A stretch of DNA of 64,000 nt from contig NZ_BAFX01000044.1 in assembly GCF_000308815.1 (NCBI RefSeq), positions 55,816 through 119,815 on the forward strand, in the 5' to 3' direction. The notes below the pieces were generated by a model. That model did not search any database, was not told the DNA's origin, and was given only the letters and a program-made list of their open reading frames with translations. A program made the position numbers and the translations under genes. Within the stretch, counting starts at the first letter, position 1. The number at the start of each line of letters is the position of its first letter. Shown here one piece after another: positions 9,597 through 18,037 of this stretch. Source of the stretch: Nocardia concava NBRC 100430 (GTDB lineage: Bacteria > Actinomycetota > Actinomycetes > Mycobacteriales > Mycobacteriaceae).

Positions 9597-11144
9597 GTGA
9601 GTCGCGCATCTGCCCCTGGGATGGTGTGCCGGTCCTACCGGCTGCCCTCGCTGGCGAACGCGGACAAGCTCGTGCAGGTCGCTGCGATGCTGCCGGTGTG
9701 GCAGGCCGGGCTCGGGCGCGCGCAATCCGCGGTACGGCGGCAACTGTTCACCACCGGCGTGCTGCCACGCTGGATCGACACCAAGGGCTGGAACGACGGC
9801 CTGTCGCAACGACAGTGGGACTCGATCTCCCAGCAGGCCCTGGCCGCGCACCGGTCATGGCTGGGAAACTGCGAACGCGTATTCCGCGAGTTCGTCACCG
9901 GATCGTCGCTGCCCGAAGCGCTCAAGCGAGACCTGTTGTCTGTGAACAAGGCCCACGCTTGGTACCTGCCCGGCGGATCAGCAGGTGAGCCGGTGCAGAT
10001 TTCGCGCACGCGTGTGGTCGATTCGGAGGTGCTCGTGTTGGCGCGGGCGCTGATGCGTCGTGTCCGGTCCCGGGTCGGGGCACCGGATCTGCGGCGAGTG
10101 CGCACGATGGTGATGGACGGCAAGATCGCCGTCGTCGAAACCCCGAAACACGCTGGCACAGCCGACTATTGGGTCAGGATCTCCACCCTGACCAAGAACA
10201 AGCCCGTGTGGATACCGCTGCGCACCCAAGCCGCGTTCCTGACGCGTCTGGCCCGCCCGGGTGCGGTGGTGGCCAACCACTGCCAGGTCGTGGTCACTCC
10301 GCGCGGTGAGGTCGAGTTCCGGCTCGTCGTAAAGACCGCGAGGGCTACACCAGCCCGCGAACGCACGCGTGATCTCGGCCTGGATTGGGGCATGAGCAAC
10401 TTGTTCGCGACCAGCGACGGCATCCTGCACGGTCGCGGGTTCCTGGATCTGTTGCGCGCCTACGACACTCGCCTGCAACCGTTGGTGGCTGCGCTGAACC
10501 GCCAGCACATCCGGTTGCGTGCCTCCCGCCGCTACCGCGCCCTGGTCCAGGATATTCGCGGGTTCGTCACCAACGAGGTCAATCGTTGCCTCAACCGAAT
10601 CCTGCACCCGGACAAGGGCGCTGCCGCCGACATCGCCCGCGTCATCGTGGAACGCCTGGACTTCCGGGGCCTGGCACAGGCGGGAAAACTGTCCAAACGC
10701 CTGCGGCGCCTGCTCTCGGTCGCCGGCCGCGCCGCGGTCACCGCCAAGCTCGCGGCCTTGCGCGACGATTTCGGTATCGAGGTCGTCGATGTTCCTGCCG
10801 CGTATTCCAGTCAGGAGTGCGGCAGCTGCGGTTACACCGCCAGAAACAACCGCCGAACCCAAGCCTCGTTCCGGTGCCGGTTCTGCGGGCGGACCGTCCA
10901 CGCCGATATCGGCGGAGCCCGAACACTGCTGAGACGTTCTCACGCGGCTGACTCCATCCGGTATCGGAACCGTGGGCAAATCCTGAACGCCCTCGACGAA
11001 CGGTTCCGGTCCCGCTGGGGCCTGTCCTTCGCCGAGGTCGCTCAGCGACAGCGTCACCGGGCGGCACGAGTCACGCCCACCGCCGATCCTCCAGACACCA
11101 CCGGAGGACGGCACAAAGGCAACGAATTACCATCCGTTGCCTGA
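9597..11144 (+). CDS. tnpB: TnpB-like RNA-guided endonuclease (IS605/IS607 type), solitary
   Basis: A 515-residue TnpB-superfamily protein, the ancestor group of Cas12. The RuvC-like nuclease triad can be placed: Asp263 (GLDWGMSNL), Glu352 (IVERLDFRG) and Asp437 (HADIGGARTLL). A zinc finger lies between the last two (Cys408, Cys411, Cys427, Cys430; CGSCGYTARNN ... CRFCG). Known TnpB proteins cut DNA using an RNA from the element's right end. All catalytic residues are present, so the nuclease may be active. No TnpA transposase is adjacent, so the element cannot move on its own. Start GTG 9597 is used; ATG 9621 is an alternative. It ends against a truncated hydrolase gene. Confidence 0.9.
   Translation: MSRASAPGMVCRSYRLPSLANADKLVQVAAMLPVWQAGLGRAQSAVRRQLFTTGVLPRWIDTKGWNDGLSQRQWDSISQQALAAHRSWLGNCERVFREFVTGSSLPEALKRDLLSVNKAHAWYLPGGSAGEPVQISRTRVVDSEVLVLARALMRRVRSRVGAPDLRRVRTMVMDGKIAVVETPKHAGTADYWVRISTLTKNKPVWIPLRTQAAFLTRLARPGAVVANHCQVVVTPRGEVEFRLVVKTARATPARERTRDLGLDWGMSNLFATSDGILHGRGFLDLLRAYDTRLQPLVAALNRQHIRLRASRRYRALVQDIRGFVTNEVNRCLNRILHPDKGAAADIARVIVERLDFRGLAQAGKLSKRLRRLLSVAGRAAVTAKLAALRDDFGIEVVDVPAAYSSQECGSCGYTARNNRRTQASFRCRFCGRTVHADIGGARTLLRRSHAADSIRYRNRGQILNALDERFRSRWGLSFAEVAQRQRHRAARVTPTADPPDTTGGRHKGNELPSVA
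11118..11141 (+). ncRNA. Candidate right-end hairpin / omega-RNA terminus of the tnpB element
   Basis: GGCAACG (11118-11124) and CGTTGCC (11135-11141) form a perfect 7-bp stem around a 10-nt loop, inside the last codons of tnpB. TnpB guide RNAs are transcribed from the 3' end of the gene, and the guide is the flanking DNA just past the right end. If this hairpin is the scaffold end, the guide would start near 11142-11145, at the border of the truncated hydrolase. The stem is visible; its role is inference. Confidence 0.4.
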
Positions 11145-11482
11145 CTCTACGGCGGCTGGCACGACACTGGTCGGCCACGCTCAACGATGTCGGCCCCGAC
11201 GGGAAATCGACGGTGCTGACCTCCGGCCAGCTGACCGCCTCGCTGCGAAAGGTGGACGAGGACAAGGCGACTCGGTCACCGAACGGCGACTACACCGACC
11301 CGTACCCGGTCCTGACCTTGGCCGACCGCCAGCCGCTCGTGCCCGGGCAGCCCACCACGATCGATCTGGGCCTGACCGCTACCGACGCCGTACTGCAGCC
11401 GGGCCACCGCCTGCGCATCGGCGTCTTCGCCTTCAACTTCCCGCGTGGCCTGCCGCTGCGACCGCTGTTGAACGAAAGTCAG
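11145..11482 (+). pseudogene. CocE/NonD-family hydrolase fragment (X-Pro peptidase C-terminal domain)
   Basis: One frame reads, without a start, RRLARHWSATLNDVGPDG, then LTSGQLTASLRKVDEDK and ends GVFAFNFPRGLPLRPLLNES. This is recognisable as the jelly-roll C-terminal domain of CocE/NonD hydrolases (X-Pro dipeptidyl-peptidase type). The protein is cut on both sides: it begins immediately after tnpB, and the homology breaks after NESQ, 12 bp before the 3' end of the convergent ABC transporter gene. The catalytic domain is absent from the window. It is a relic left by the tnpB element and a second rearrangement. Confidence 0.75.
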
Positions 11483-11494
11483 CGTTGTCGCGGT

Positions 11495-13294
11495 TCAGGA
11501 TTCGAGCACGACATCCGCCGCGCCCACCACATCCTCCGGACCGACGACCTCGTCGAAGGCGTCGCGGGCCAGCAGGTCGGCGTAGAAGCCGTTGCGCTCC
11601 ACCAGTTCCCGGTGGGTGCCGCGTTCCATGACCCGGCCGTGGTCGAGCACCACGATCTGGTCGGCGTCGCGAATCGTGGACAGCCGGTGGGCGATCGTGA
11701 TGGTGGTGCGATTCGCCGACAGCGTGTCGATGGCCGCCTGCACCTCCCGCTCGGTCTTGGTGTCCAGCGCGCTGGTCGCCTCATCGAGGACCATGATCGG
11801 CGGATTGCGCAGGATGGCCCGCGCCACCGCCAGGCGCTGCTTCTCGCCGCCGGAGAACCGGTAGCCGCGCTCGCCGACCAGGGTGTCGTAGCCGTCGGGC
11901 AGGCTCATGATGTGATCGTGGATCTGCGCGGCGCGGGCCGCGGCCTGCAATTCCTCCTCTGTCGCATCGGGTTTCGCGAAACGCAGATTGTCGGCGATGG
12001 ACGAGTGGAACAGATAGGTCTCCTGCGAGACGACACCCACGGCCGAGGACAGGTCCGCGAAGGACAGGTCCCGCACATCGACGCCGTCGACCGTCACGCG
12101 ACCCGACGTCACGTCGTACAGCCGTGCCACCAGATAGCCGAGAGTCGTCTTCCCCGAACCGGTTTCGCCGACGATCGCCAGGCTGGTCCCGGCGGGAACC
12201 TCGATGTCGATATTGCTCAACACCTCTCGATCGGCGTCATAGGCGAACCCGACCTTCTCGAACCGCACCGCTCCCGACACCTTCTCGGGTAGGGGAGTGG
12301 GTCGCTTCGGCTCCTCGATATCCGGTCGCAGATCCAGGTATTCGAAGATCCGCCCGAACAACGCGAGTGAACTCTGGATGTCCACGCCGGTGGAAAGCAG
12401 CATGACCGCGGGCCGCAGCAGTCCGGCCTGCAAGGTCGTGAACGCGACCAGTGTGCCGATCGACACCATCGGATGCCCCTGCGCCACAGTCATTCCCGCC
12501 GCCCAGTAGATCACCGCAGGCATGGCCGCCATGACGATGGAGATCGTCGACTGCCGCCACCTCCCCGCCATGCTGGACCTGATCTCCAGATCCACCAGCC
12601 CCCGCGATTCCCGCGTGAAATCGTCCACCAACGCCGGCGACCGCCCCATGGTGCGCGACAACAGGATTCCGCTGACCGACAGTGACTCCTCCACGATCGC
12701 CGACATCCCCGCCAGCTTCCGCTGCCGCTCCCCGGTGATCTTGCGCCGCTCGGACCCGACCTTCCGGCTGATCCACACGAACAACGGCAACATCACCAGC
12801 GACACCAACGTCAGCCGCCAATCCAGCGCGGCCATGGCGATCACCGCCGCCACCACGGATGTGAAGTTCGAAACCAGCGAGGTGAGCGTCGACGTCACCG
12901 TCGACTGCATCCCCCCGATGTCATTCGCGATCCGCGACTGCACCTCCCCGGTACGAGTCGTAGTGAAAAAACTCAACGGCATCGACTGCAGCCGCGCATA
13001 CACAGCCGACCGCAGATCGTGCATCACGTTCTGCCCGACCGCCGTCGAAATATAGGTCTGCAACACGCCGAACACACTGTTCAACGCGGCCACCGCGATC
13101 ATGCCCGCGGCCAGCAGGGTCAGCAGCCCGGTCCGCCCGTGCGGCAGAGCGTCATCAATGACACCGCGCAACAGAAACGGCGAAGCCAACCCCGCCAGCG
13201 AGGACAACCCCACCAGTGCCCCCACCAGGGCCAACCGCCCCCGATAGGGCTGAAAGAGCCGGACGATCCGGCCAAGTTCCGTCTGTGAAGCCAC
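11495..13294 (-). CDS. ABC multidrug-type exporter, fused permease and ATPase (half transporter)
   Basis: A 599-residue type I ABC exporter half. The N-terminal half has about six membrane helices (LALVGALVGLSSLAGLASP, LTLLAAGMIAVAALNSVF and others). The C-terminal ATPase has Walker A GETGSGKTT, signature FSGGEKQRLAVARAI, Walker B IMVLDEATSALD and the switch histidine in IAHRLST. It probably works as a dimer exporting a lipid or drug. The GTG at 13294 is chosen because AAGGAGG lies five bases upstream; the frame is open further, but only as antisense to the MarR gene. It diverges from a MarR regulator with palindromes between them. Confidence 0.93.
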   Translation of the reverse strand: MASQTELGRIVRLFQPYRGRLALVGALVGLSSLAGLASPFLLRGVIDDALPHGRTGLLTLLAAGMIAVAALNSVFGVLQTYISTAVGQNVMHDLRSAVYARLQSMPLSFFTTTRTGEVQSRIANDIGGMQSTVTSTLTSLVSNFTSVVAAVIAMAALDWRLTLVSLVMLPLFVWISRKVGSERRKITGERQRKLAGMSAIVEESLSVSGILLSRTMGRSPALVDDFTRESRGLVDLEIRSSMAGRWRQSTISIVMAAMPAVIYWAAGMTVAQGHPMVSIGTLVAFTTLQAGLLRPAVMLLSTGVDIQSSLALFGRIFEYLDLRPDIEEPKRPTPLPEKVSGAVRFEKVGFAYDADREVLSNIDIEVPAGTSLAIVGETGSGKTTLGYLVARLYDVTSGRVTVDGVDVRDLSFADLSSAVGVVSQETYLFHSSIADNLRFAKPDATEEELQAAARAAQIHDHIMSLPDGYDTLVGERGYRFSGGEKQRLAVARAILRNPPIMVLDEATSALDTKTEREVQAAIDTLSANRTTITIAHRLSTIRDADQIVVLDHGRVMERGTHRELVERNGFYADLLARDAFDEVVGPEDVVGAADVVLES

Positions 13295-13330
13295 AAGCGC
13301 CTCCTTCCAAAGGGAGTCAAGCGCTATAAC

Positions 13331-13362
13331 TGAGTCTGGCTCATAATTGTTCCGAGGACAAT
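13331..13362. promoter_or_regulatory. Palindromes in the ABC exporter/MarR divergent promoter
   Basis: ATTGTTCCGAGGACAAT (13346-13362) has 5-bp perfect outer arms, with 6 of 8 pairs matching overall. It lies 5 bp before the MarR ATG at 13368. TGAGTCTGGCTCA (13331-13343) is a second small palindrome on the exporter side. MarR dimers usually bind 16-20-bp dyads of this type, so these are the likely operators for both genes. Confidence 0.6.
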
Positions 13363-13367
13363 GAGCT

Positions 13368-13847
13368 ATGCTCCAAATCATGCCGAACAGCCCGACGGAC
13401 AACCCTCGTTCGATCCCCGACGACGACCTCGCCGACCTGTTCCTACGCACAACCAAGCGCATGCGCCGCACCCAATCCGCGCGACTATCGCCACTGGGTC
13501 TCACCCCCGCCCAGGCCCGCGCGCTGCGCATCATCGGCCGCGCCGCCGAACACGCCGACGAACCACTACGCATGTCCGCCCTCGCGGAACACCTCGGCAT
13601 CGTCCCCCGCTCGGCCACCACCGTGGTCGACGCCCTCGTCTCGGCGGGTCTGGTTGCCCGCGAACAAGACCCAACCAACCGCCGCGCCACCCTCGTCACC
13701 CCCACCGAGGCCGGACGGGCGGCACTCACCCGCATGTTCGACGCCCGCCGCGAAGCAGCCGAAGAAATCTTCGCAGCCCTAACCCCCGCCCAACGCCACA
13801 CCCTCCGCGACCTACTCGCCACCCTCGCCGCCGATTCCCCGCACTGA
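13368..13847 (+). CDS. MarR family transcriptional regulator
   Basis: A 159-residue winged-helix regulator. It has the MarR pattern LGLTPAQARALRII, the recognition region MSALAEHLGIVPRSATTVVD and the wing DPTNRRATLVTPTEAGR. It is transcribed away from the ABC exporter gene, the usual arrangement for a repressor relieved by the exported compound. An internal ATG at 13380 is an equally plausible start, since neither has a strong ribosome-binding site. Confidence 0.9.
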   Translation: MLQIMPNSPTDNPRSIPDDDLADLFLRTTKRMRRTQSARLSPLGLTPAQARALRIIGRAAEHADEPLRMSALAEHLGIVPRSATTVVDALVSAGLVAREQDPTNRRATLVTPTEAGRAALTRMFDARREAAEEIFAALTPAQRHTLRDLLATLAADSPH

Positions 13848-14137
13848 CGCCATCAGCCGCCGGTCGCGCTGACCGAACGGGCCACTGAGGACGCTACTGC
13901 CGCCACGGGGGTGGTCCGGCCGGTACGGCATCCACCGTGGAAGACGCCATCATGTCGATGACAATCGCGACGCATTCGTGGCTACGACATGTGAGCAACC
14001 GTCAGGTCCATGAGTTCGTACAGCAGGTGTATCTGAGCGGCCGCACGCCAACCTCCTACGCCTCGCTAACATTCATGACGTTTGTGCCATGTCGGGTTGG
14101 CTGGGTTGCGCGGCTCAGTAGCGGATCGGGGGGGCGG

Positions 14138-15214
14138 ATGAGACAGATCCTGTTTGCGGTGGCGATTGCGTTGACGGTATCGATCACCTTGACGCCGTTG
14201 CTGATTCGCTTGTTCAGCCGCGCGAAGATGGGCCAGGAGATCCGCGCGGAAGGTCCCGCGAGTCACCAGGCGAAACGTGGCACACCCACCATGGGCGGTA
14301 TCGCCATCGTTGCCGGTATGTGGGCCGGATATCTGGGTTCGCATCTGATCGGGCTGCGCTACGACGCACCGGGTGTGACGGCATCGGGATTGCTGGTGCT
14401 CGGATTGGCCACGGCGATGGGACTGGTCGGGTTCCTCGACGACTTCATCAAGCTCTACAAGCGGCGAAACCTCGGTCTCACCGCGAAGGGCAAATATGTC
14501 GGCCAGTTCGGTGCCGCAATCGTTTTCGGCATTCTCGCCCTGCGGTTCCCCGACAGCACCGGGCTGACCCCGGCCAGCCGGCACATCTCGATCATGCGTG
14601 ACCTGAACTGGCTGTCGCTCGTGCCAGTGCTGTTCGTGCTGTGGGCGTGTTTCCTGGTGGTCGCTTGGTCGAACGCCGTGAACATCACCGACGGACTCGA
14701 CGGCTTGGCCGCAGGATCCATGGCCCTGACCCTGGGCGCCTACGTACTGATCACGTTCTGGCAATACCTCAACGCCTGCACCACTCGCCCAGGCGCAGGC
14801 TGCTACACCGTGCGCGACCCGCTGGACCTGGCACTCATCTGCGCCGCGACCGCAGCGGCATGCGTGGGCTTCCTATGGTGGAATGCCGCACCAGCGAAAA
14901 TCTTCATGGGCGACACCGGATCTCTCGCCCTGGGCGGACTACTCGCCGGCCTGTCGATCACCACCCGCACCGAACTACTGATGGTGGTCATCGGCGCCTT
15001 GTTCTGCGCCGAGATCCTCTCGGTGCTGTTGCAGATAGTGGTATTCCGCAGAACCGGTCGACGACTGTTCCGAATCGCCCCGCTACACCACCACTTCGAA
15101 CTCAGCAGCTGGCCCGAAACCACCGTCTCCATCCGCTTCTGGCTCCTCGCCGGACTGTCCGCCGCCGCCGGACTGATGCTGTTCTACGGCGAACACCTCT
15201 CCGCCACCGGCTAA
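14138..15214 (+). CDS. mraY: Phospho-N-acetylmuramoyl-pentapeptide transferase, stand-alone copy
   Basis: A 358-residue membrane enzyme, close to the usual 360. MraY moves phospho-MurNAc-pentapeptide onto undecaprenyl phosphate to make lipid I at the inner face of the membrane. Hallmarks are present: Asp101-Asp102 in [33 protein letters not shown] and [10 protein letters not shown]. The ATG at 14138 follows a G-rich stretch; the frame is open to 13937, but that 67-residue extension lacks family features. No other division/cell-wall genes are nearby, unlike the normal murE-murF-mraY-murD cluster, so this is probably a second copy. The 290 bp before it hold no recognisable gene. Confidence 0.92.
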   Translation: MRQILFAVAIALTVSITLTPLLIRLFSRAKMGQEIRAEGPASHQAKRGTPTMGGIAIVAGMWAGYLGSHLIGLRYDAPGVTASGLLVLGLATAMGLVGFLDDFIKLYKRRNLGLTAKGKYVGQFGAAIVFGILALRFPDSTGLTPASRHISIMRDLNWLSLVPVLFVLWACFLVVAWSNAVNITDGLDGLAAGSMALTLGAYVLITFWQYLNACTTRPGAGCYTVRDPLDLALICAATAAACVGFLWWNAAPAKIFMGDTGSLALGGLLAGLSITTRTELLMVVIGALFCAEILSVLLQIVVFRRTGRRLFRIAPLHHHFELSSWPETTVSIRFWLLAGLSAAAGLMLFYGEHLSATG

Positions 15215-15361
15215 TCCTGAAACGCACTCATCTGCCGCGGAGCGCGCCAACTGGACCGGTCAGCGCGGGTTGGCCGAAAATTCGCACAAACACCTCGGAA
15301 TCGGCGATTTTCGACCAATTCCCCTGGAAAGTGCGAGATCTGGCCAACTCTGAGCGCCTCC

Positions 15362-15583
15362 TTATCCGGCGTCGCCCAACCAGTCTGCGGGCACGCGCTC
15401 GTACAGTTCCACTGGAATTCCCATGACGCGCTCGCGGCCGAAAGCTGCGTACACATCGCCGTATCGAGTAGGGATGATCAGATTGGCGAACTGGTCGAGT
15501 TCGGTGTCGCACCAACGTTGAAGCAACGCGAAGAACTGCCTGATTTCAGTGTCGGTCATCTGCGCGCCGAAAGTGTCTGCCAT
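15362..15583 (-). CDS. Small hypothetical protein downstream of the DUF4913 gene
   Basis: A 73-residue acidic protein, not recognised (TEIRQFFALLQRWCDTELD, ending ELYERVPADWLGDAG). It follows the DUF4913 gene on the same strand after a 36-bp gap, so the two may be co-transcribed. No clear ribosome-binding site; an internal ATG at 15559 is possible. The mixed, less GC-biased codon use supports an accessory origin. Function unknown. Confidence 0.5.
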   Translation of the reverse strand: MADTFGAQMTDTEIRQFFALLQRWCDTELDQFANLIIPTRYGDVYAAFGRERVMGIPVELYERVPADWLGDAG

Positions 15584-15619
15584 GCACCGAGGCTAGATGC
15601 AGCGCGCAACAGTTCAGCG

Positions 15620-15973
15620 CTATTTGTAGAGACCCGGCGGCGTCGCGATCAGCTGAAGCGGCGGCATTTCGTCGGAGTGTCCGGATGCGGTGGAGCAGAA
15701 CTGGAAGGGGCCGTCGGGGTCGAACAGGATGCTCATATGCGGATCGGCGTGGTCGAGAAACCACACGCTCAAACCCGTTCTGCTGTCGATCCGATAATGC
15801 TCCCACGTCCGCCACATAGCATCCAGTCGCGCGACCGCCTCAGCGTGCTTCCACCACTGTGGACACCACACTCGACGGCCCTTCCCGACTTCTCGCCGGT
15901 ACAGAAGACTGAGATAGTTCTCCACGAATTCGACGACAGATCCGTACACCGACGGCGAGTTGCTTGGGTCCAC
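15620..15973 (-). CDS. DUF4913 domain-containing protein
   Basis: A 117-residue protein matching what I remember of DUF4913: YGSVVEFVENYLSLLYRRE, then VWCPQWWKHAEAVARLDAMW, WEHYRIDSRTGLSVWFLDHA and a DPDGPFQFC end. Such genes are common on actinomycete plasmids and integrative conjugative elements, beside transfer genes; the function is unknown. The start used is GTG at 15973. The frame stays open upstream to about 16100 (including SGWYRQSVWSKRAEPLAAEY), so the gene may be 5' truncated or have lost its start. With no transfer or integrase gene here, this looks like a mobile-element remnant. Confidence 0.7.
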   Translation of the reverse strand: MDPSNSPSVYGSVVEFVENYLSLLYRREVGKGRRVWCPQWWKHAEAVARLDAMWRTWEHYRIDSRTGLSVWFLDHADPHMSILFDPDGPFQFCSTASGHSDEMPPLQLIATPPGLYK

Positions 15974-16340
15974 AGAACACTGAACATACTCGGCCGCAAG
16001 AGGTTCGGCGCGCTTGGACCAGACCGACTGCCGATACCAGCCCGAACGGCTACCCTCAACGTCCCGTGCCAGCGCGACCCGGGCGGTCGGAAGGGGCTGT
16101 CCTGGACAAGAAATCGCAGTTCATCCGGTGAGCGGTGGACTCCGGCAAGCACTACATCAATCCCGGGACGCGATCAGCGATGCTGGCGTGCATGGCCGTT
16201 GGAGGATCCCGAGGGTGAGGGAACGTGGCGGCCGGGCGATCTGGCTGTGGCCGTCAGGGCGATACAGGCGCATCCTGTGAAGTGCGCGGCGTTGGTGGGT
16301 GTTGTCGGCATGCTGGACTCTGACTGGCGAGGAGGGGCGT
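15974..16340. other. Gene-poor stretch upstream of DUF4913 and the methyltransferase
   Basis: About 365 bp without a convincing start-to-stop gene. The minus-strand frame of DUF4913 continues through the first 130 bp or so without a good start. The remainder shows short competing frames only. It probably contains the broken 5' end of the DUF4913 gene and the methyltransferase promoter. No palindrome or promoter could be assigned. Confidence 0.35.
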
Positions 16341-17186
16341 ATGGAGAGTGCGGCTAGTAGGACGGCGATGTTTGCGGCGGTGTCGCGGGGGTTGTATCGG
16401 TTGGAGACGGCGGGGCCGTGGGTGTTGGATGATGTGCTGGCGTTGGTGTTTGTTGGGCCGGTTTGGCAGGAGTTGCGGGAGCGGTTTGATCCGTTGTTTC
16501 CTGATCCGATTCGTCGTGAGGCTCGGGCGGCTGTTTGTACCCGCAGTCGGTACGCCGAGGATCGGCTGGTTGCTGGTGGGTTCACGCAGTATGTGATTCT
16601 TGGGGCGGGGCTTGACTCGTTCGCGTGGCGGCGGCCGGATCTGCTCGGGGCGTTGACGGTGTTCGAGGTGGATCACCCTGCTTCTCAGGCATGGAAGCTG
16701 GAGCGGGTCGGGGAGCTCGGGTTGCCGCTGAGTGGCTCGCAGGTGTTCGTGCCGGTGGATTTCGAGGTGGGATCGGTTCGGGATGCGTTGGGACCGGCCG
16801 GGTTCGACTGGGCGCGGCCGACGTTGTTCTGCTGGACGGGGGTCGCCCCGTATCTGACGGCACCGGCGATCGAGTCGACGTTGCGCACGATCGCGGGGGC
16901 TGCTCCCGGGTCCGAGGTGGTGTTCTCCTACCTGGCCGAGGACGCCGCGCTCGATGACGCGGGGATCGAATACGCCCGCATCTATACACCGATCGCGGCT
17001 GCTGTCGGCGAGCCCCTTCAGCCCGGCTGGTCGGTGTCGGAGATCGAGAGGCTGATCAGCCGTTGCGGGCTGAAGGTCGTGGACCATCCCACACGTGCGG
17101 ACCTCGAGCAGCGGTACTTCGCGGGCCGTACCGATGGTTTGCGGCCCTATACCTTCGAGACCCTGGTTACCGCGCGGGTCATCTGA
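16341..17186 (+). CDS. Class I SAM-dependent methyltransferase, TIGR00027/LCMT-like family
   Basis: A 281-residue protein of the actinobacterial TIGR00027 methyltransferase group, related to leucine carboxyl methyltransferases. Features: an early RTAMFAAVSRGLY segment, the SAM-binding motif YVILGAGLDSFAWR, an acidic end of strand 2 (VFEVDHPASQAWK) and TLFCWTGVAPYLT. GGAGGGG is directly ahead of the ATG at 16341. Members are abundant in mycobacteria and nocardiae, with unknown targets. It stands alone between the mobile-looking segment and a pentapeptide-repeat gene. Confidence 0.87.
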   Translation: MESAASRTAMFAAVSRGLYRLETAGPWVLDDVLALVFVGPVWQELRERFDPLFPDPIRREARAAVCTRSRYAEDRLVAGGFTQYVILGAGLDSFAWRRPDLLGALTVFEVDHPASQAWKLERVGELGLPLSGSQVFVPVDFEVGSVRDALGPAGFDWARPTLFCWTGVAPYLTAPAIESTLRTIAGAAPGSEVVFSYLAEDAALDDAGIEYARIYTPIAAAVGEPLQPGWSVSEIERLISRCGLKVVDHPTRADLEQRYFAGRTDGLRPYTFETLVTARVI

Positions 17187-17352
17187 GCGGGCACGGCGAT
17201 TCCGGTCCGCTACGCCGCGCTGACCTGCGGGCTATACCATTTCGCCGCGGCGGCAGGAGCGGGTCGGGGCGGGGTTGGGTGTCGTGGGGGAGGCGTACGG
17301 TCGGGGGCGGTTCGCTGAGTTGATCTTTTCCTCGAAACGGATGGGAAGCGGT

Positions 17353-17997
17353 ATGCCTCGGGAGTTGGCCGATCTGTCGTTCGCGCGTTTTCTGGAGGTG
17401 CGCGACACGCTGGGGGATGAGGGCACGTACGACTGCGCCCATTTCGATGGCCTCGCCCTCGAGGATCCGCAGGTGCGCGGGGTGACGTTCAGCGAATGCG
17501 CGGTGACCGACGGTACGGTGACCGGCGGCATGTTCCGGTATTCGCGATTCACCGACGTCTGGCTGCGGGGCACGCGGTGGATTCGCACCGATCTGTCCGA
17601 AACCAATTGGATGGACACGGAATTCGTGATGGCGGCGCTGTCCGGGGTGGAGGCGTTCGGGTCGACGCTGCGCCGGGTGAGCTTCCACAACTGCAAGTTC
17701 GATTCGGTGAACCTGCGGGGCGCGACGCTGATCGATGTGTCGTTCGTGGACTGTGTGCTGCGCGATGTCGACATCATGGACGCCAAGCTCACCGGGGTGA
17801 CGTTTCCGGGCTCGGAGATCAACGGCCTCATGCTGCGCAATGCCAAGTTGAAGAACGTCGATCTGCGCGAGGCCCGCTCGATCGGGATCGCGAGCGGCGT
17901 CGAGTCGCTGTCCGGCGCGACGGTCACCAATATGCAGCTGCTCGAACTCGCCCCCGTCTTCGCCCAGGCCTTCGGAATCGTGGTCAAAGACCGCTAG
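17353..17997 (+). CDS. Pentapeptide-repeat protein
   Basis: A 214-residue protein dominated by pentapeptide repeats (A[D/N]LXX-like). These are seen from about residue 30 as FDGLALEDPQVRGVTFSEC and later SVNLRGATLIDVSF, NAKLKNVDLREARS. Such repeats form a right-handed beta-helix. Some members (Qnr, MfpA) mimic DNA and protect gyrase; most have no known role, so quinolone resistance should not be inferred. The ATG at 17353 follows GGGAAG at good spacing; ATG 17341 is an alternative. It is followed 40 bp later by the molybdopterin oxidoreductase on the same strand. Confidence 0.82.
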   Translation: MPRELADLSFARFLEVRDTLGDEGTYDCAHFDGLALEDPQVRGVTFSECAVTDGTVTGGMFRYSRFTDVWLRGTRWIRTDLSETNWMDTEFVMAALSGVEAFGSTLRRVSFHNCKFDSVNLRGATLIDVSFVDCVLRDVDIMDAKLTGVTFPGSEINGLMLRNAKLKNVDLREARSIGIASGVESLSGATVTNMQLLELAPVFAQAFGIVVKDR

Positions 17998-18037
17998 TGG
18001 GTAGCGCAAGTGAACTGACAGGGGTTACGCTCCTCAC

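Noticed and set aside
13295..13822. N-terminal extension of the ABC exporter
   Set aside because: Antisense to MarR; a GTG with AAGGAGG at 13294 is the natural start.
17353..17997. Pentapeptide-repeat protein as a fluoroquinolone-resistance (Qnr/MfpA) gene
   Set aside because: Repeats alone do not show gyrase binding; most members have no such role.
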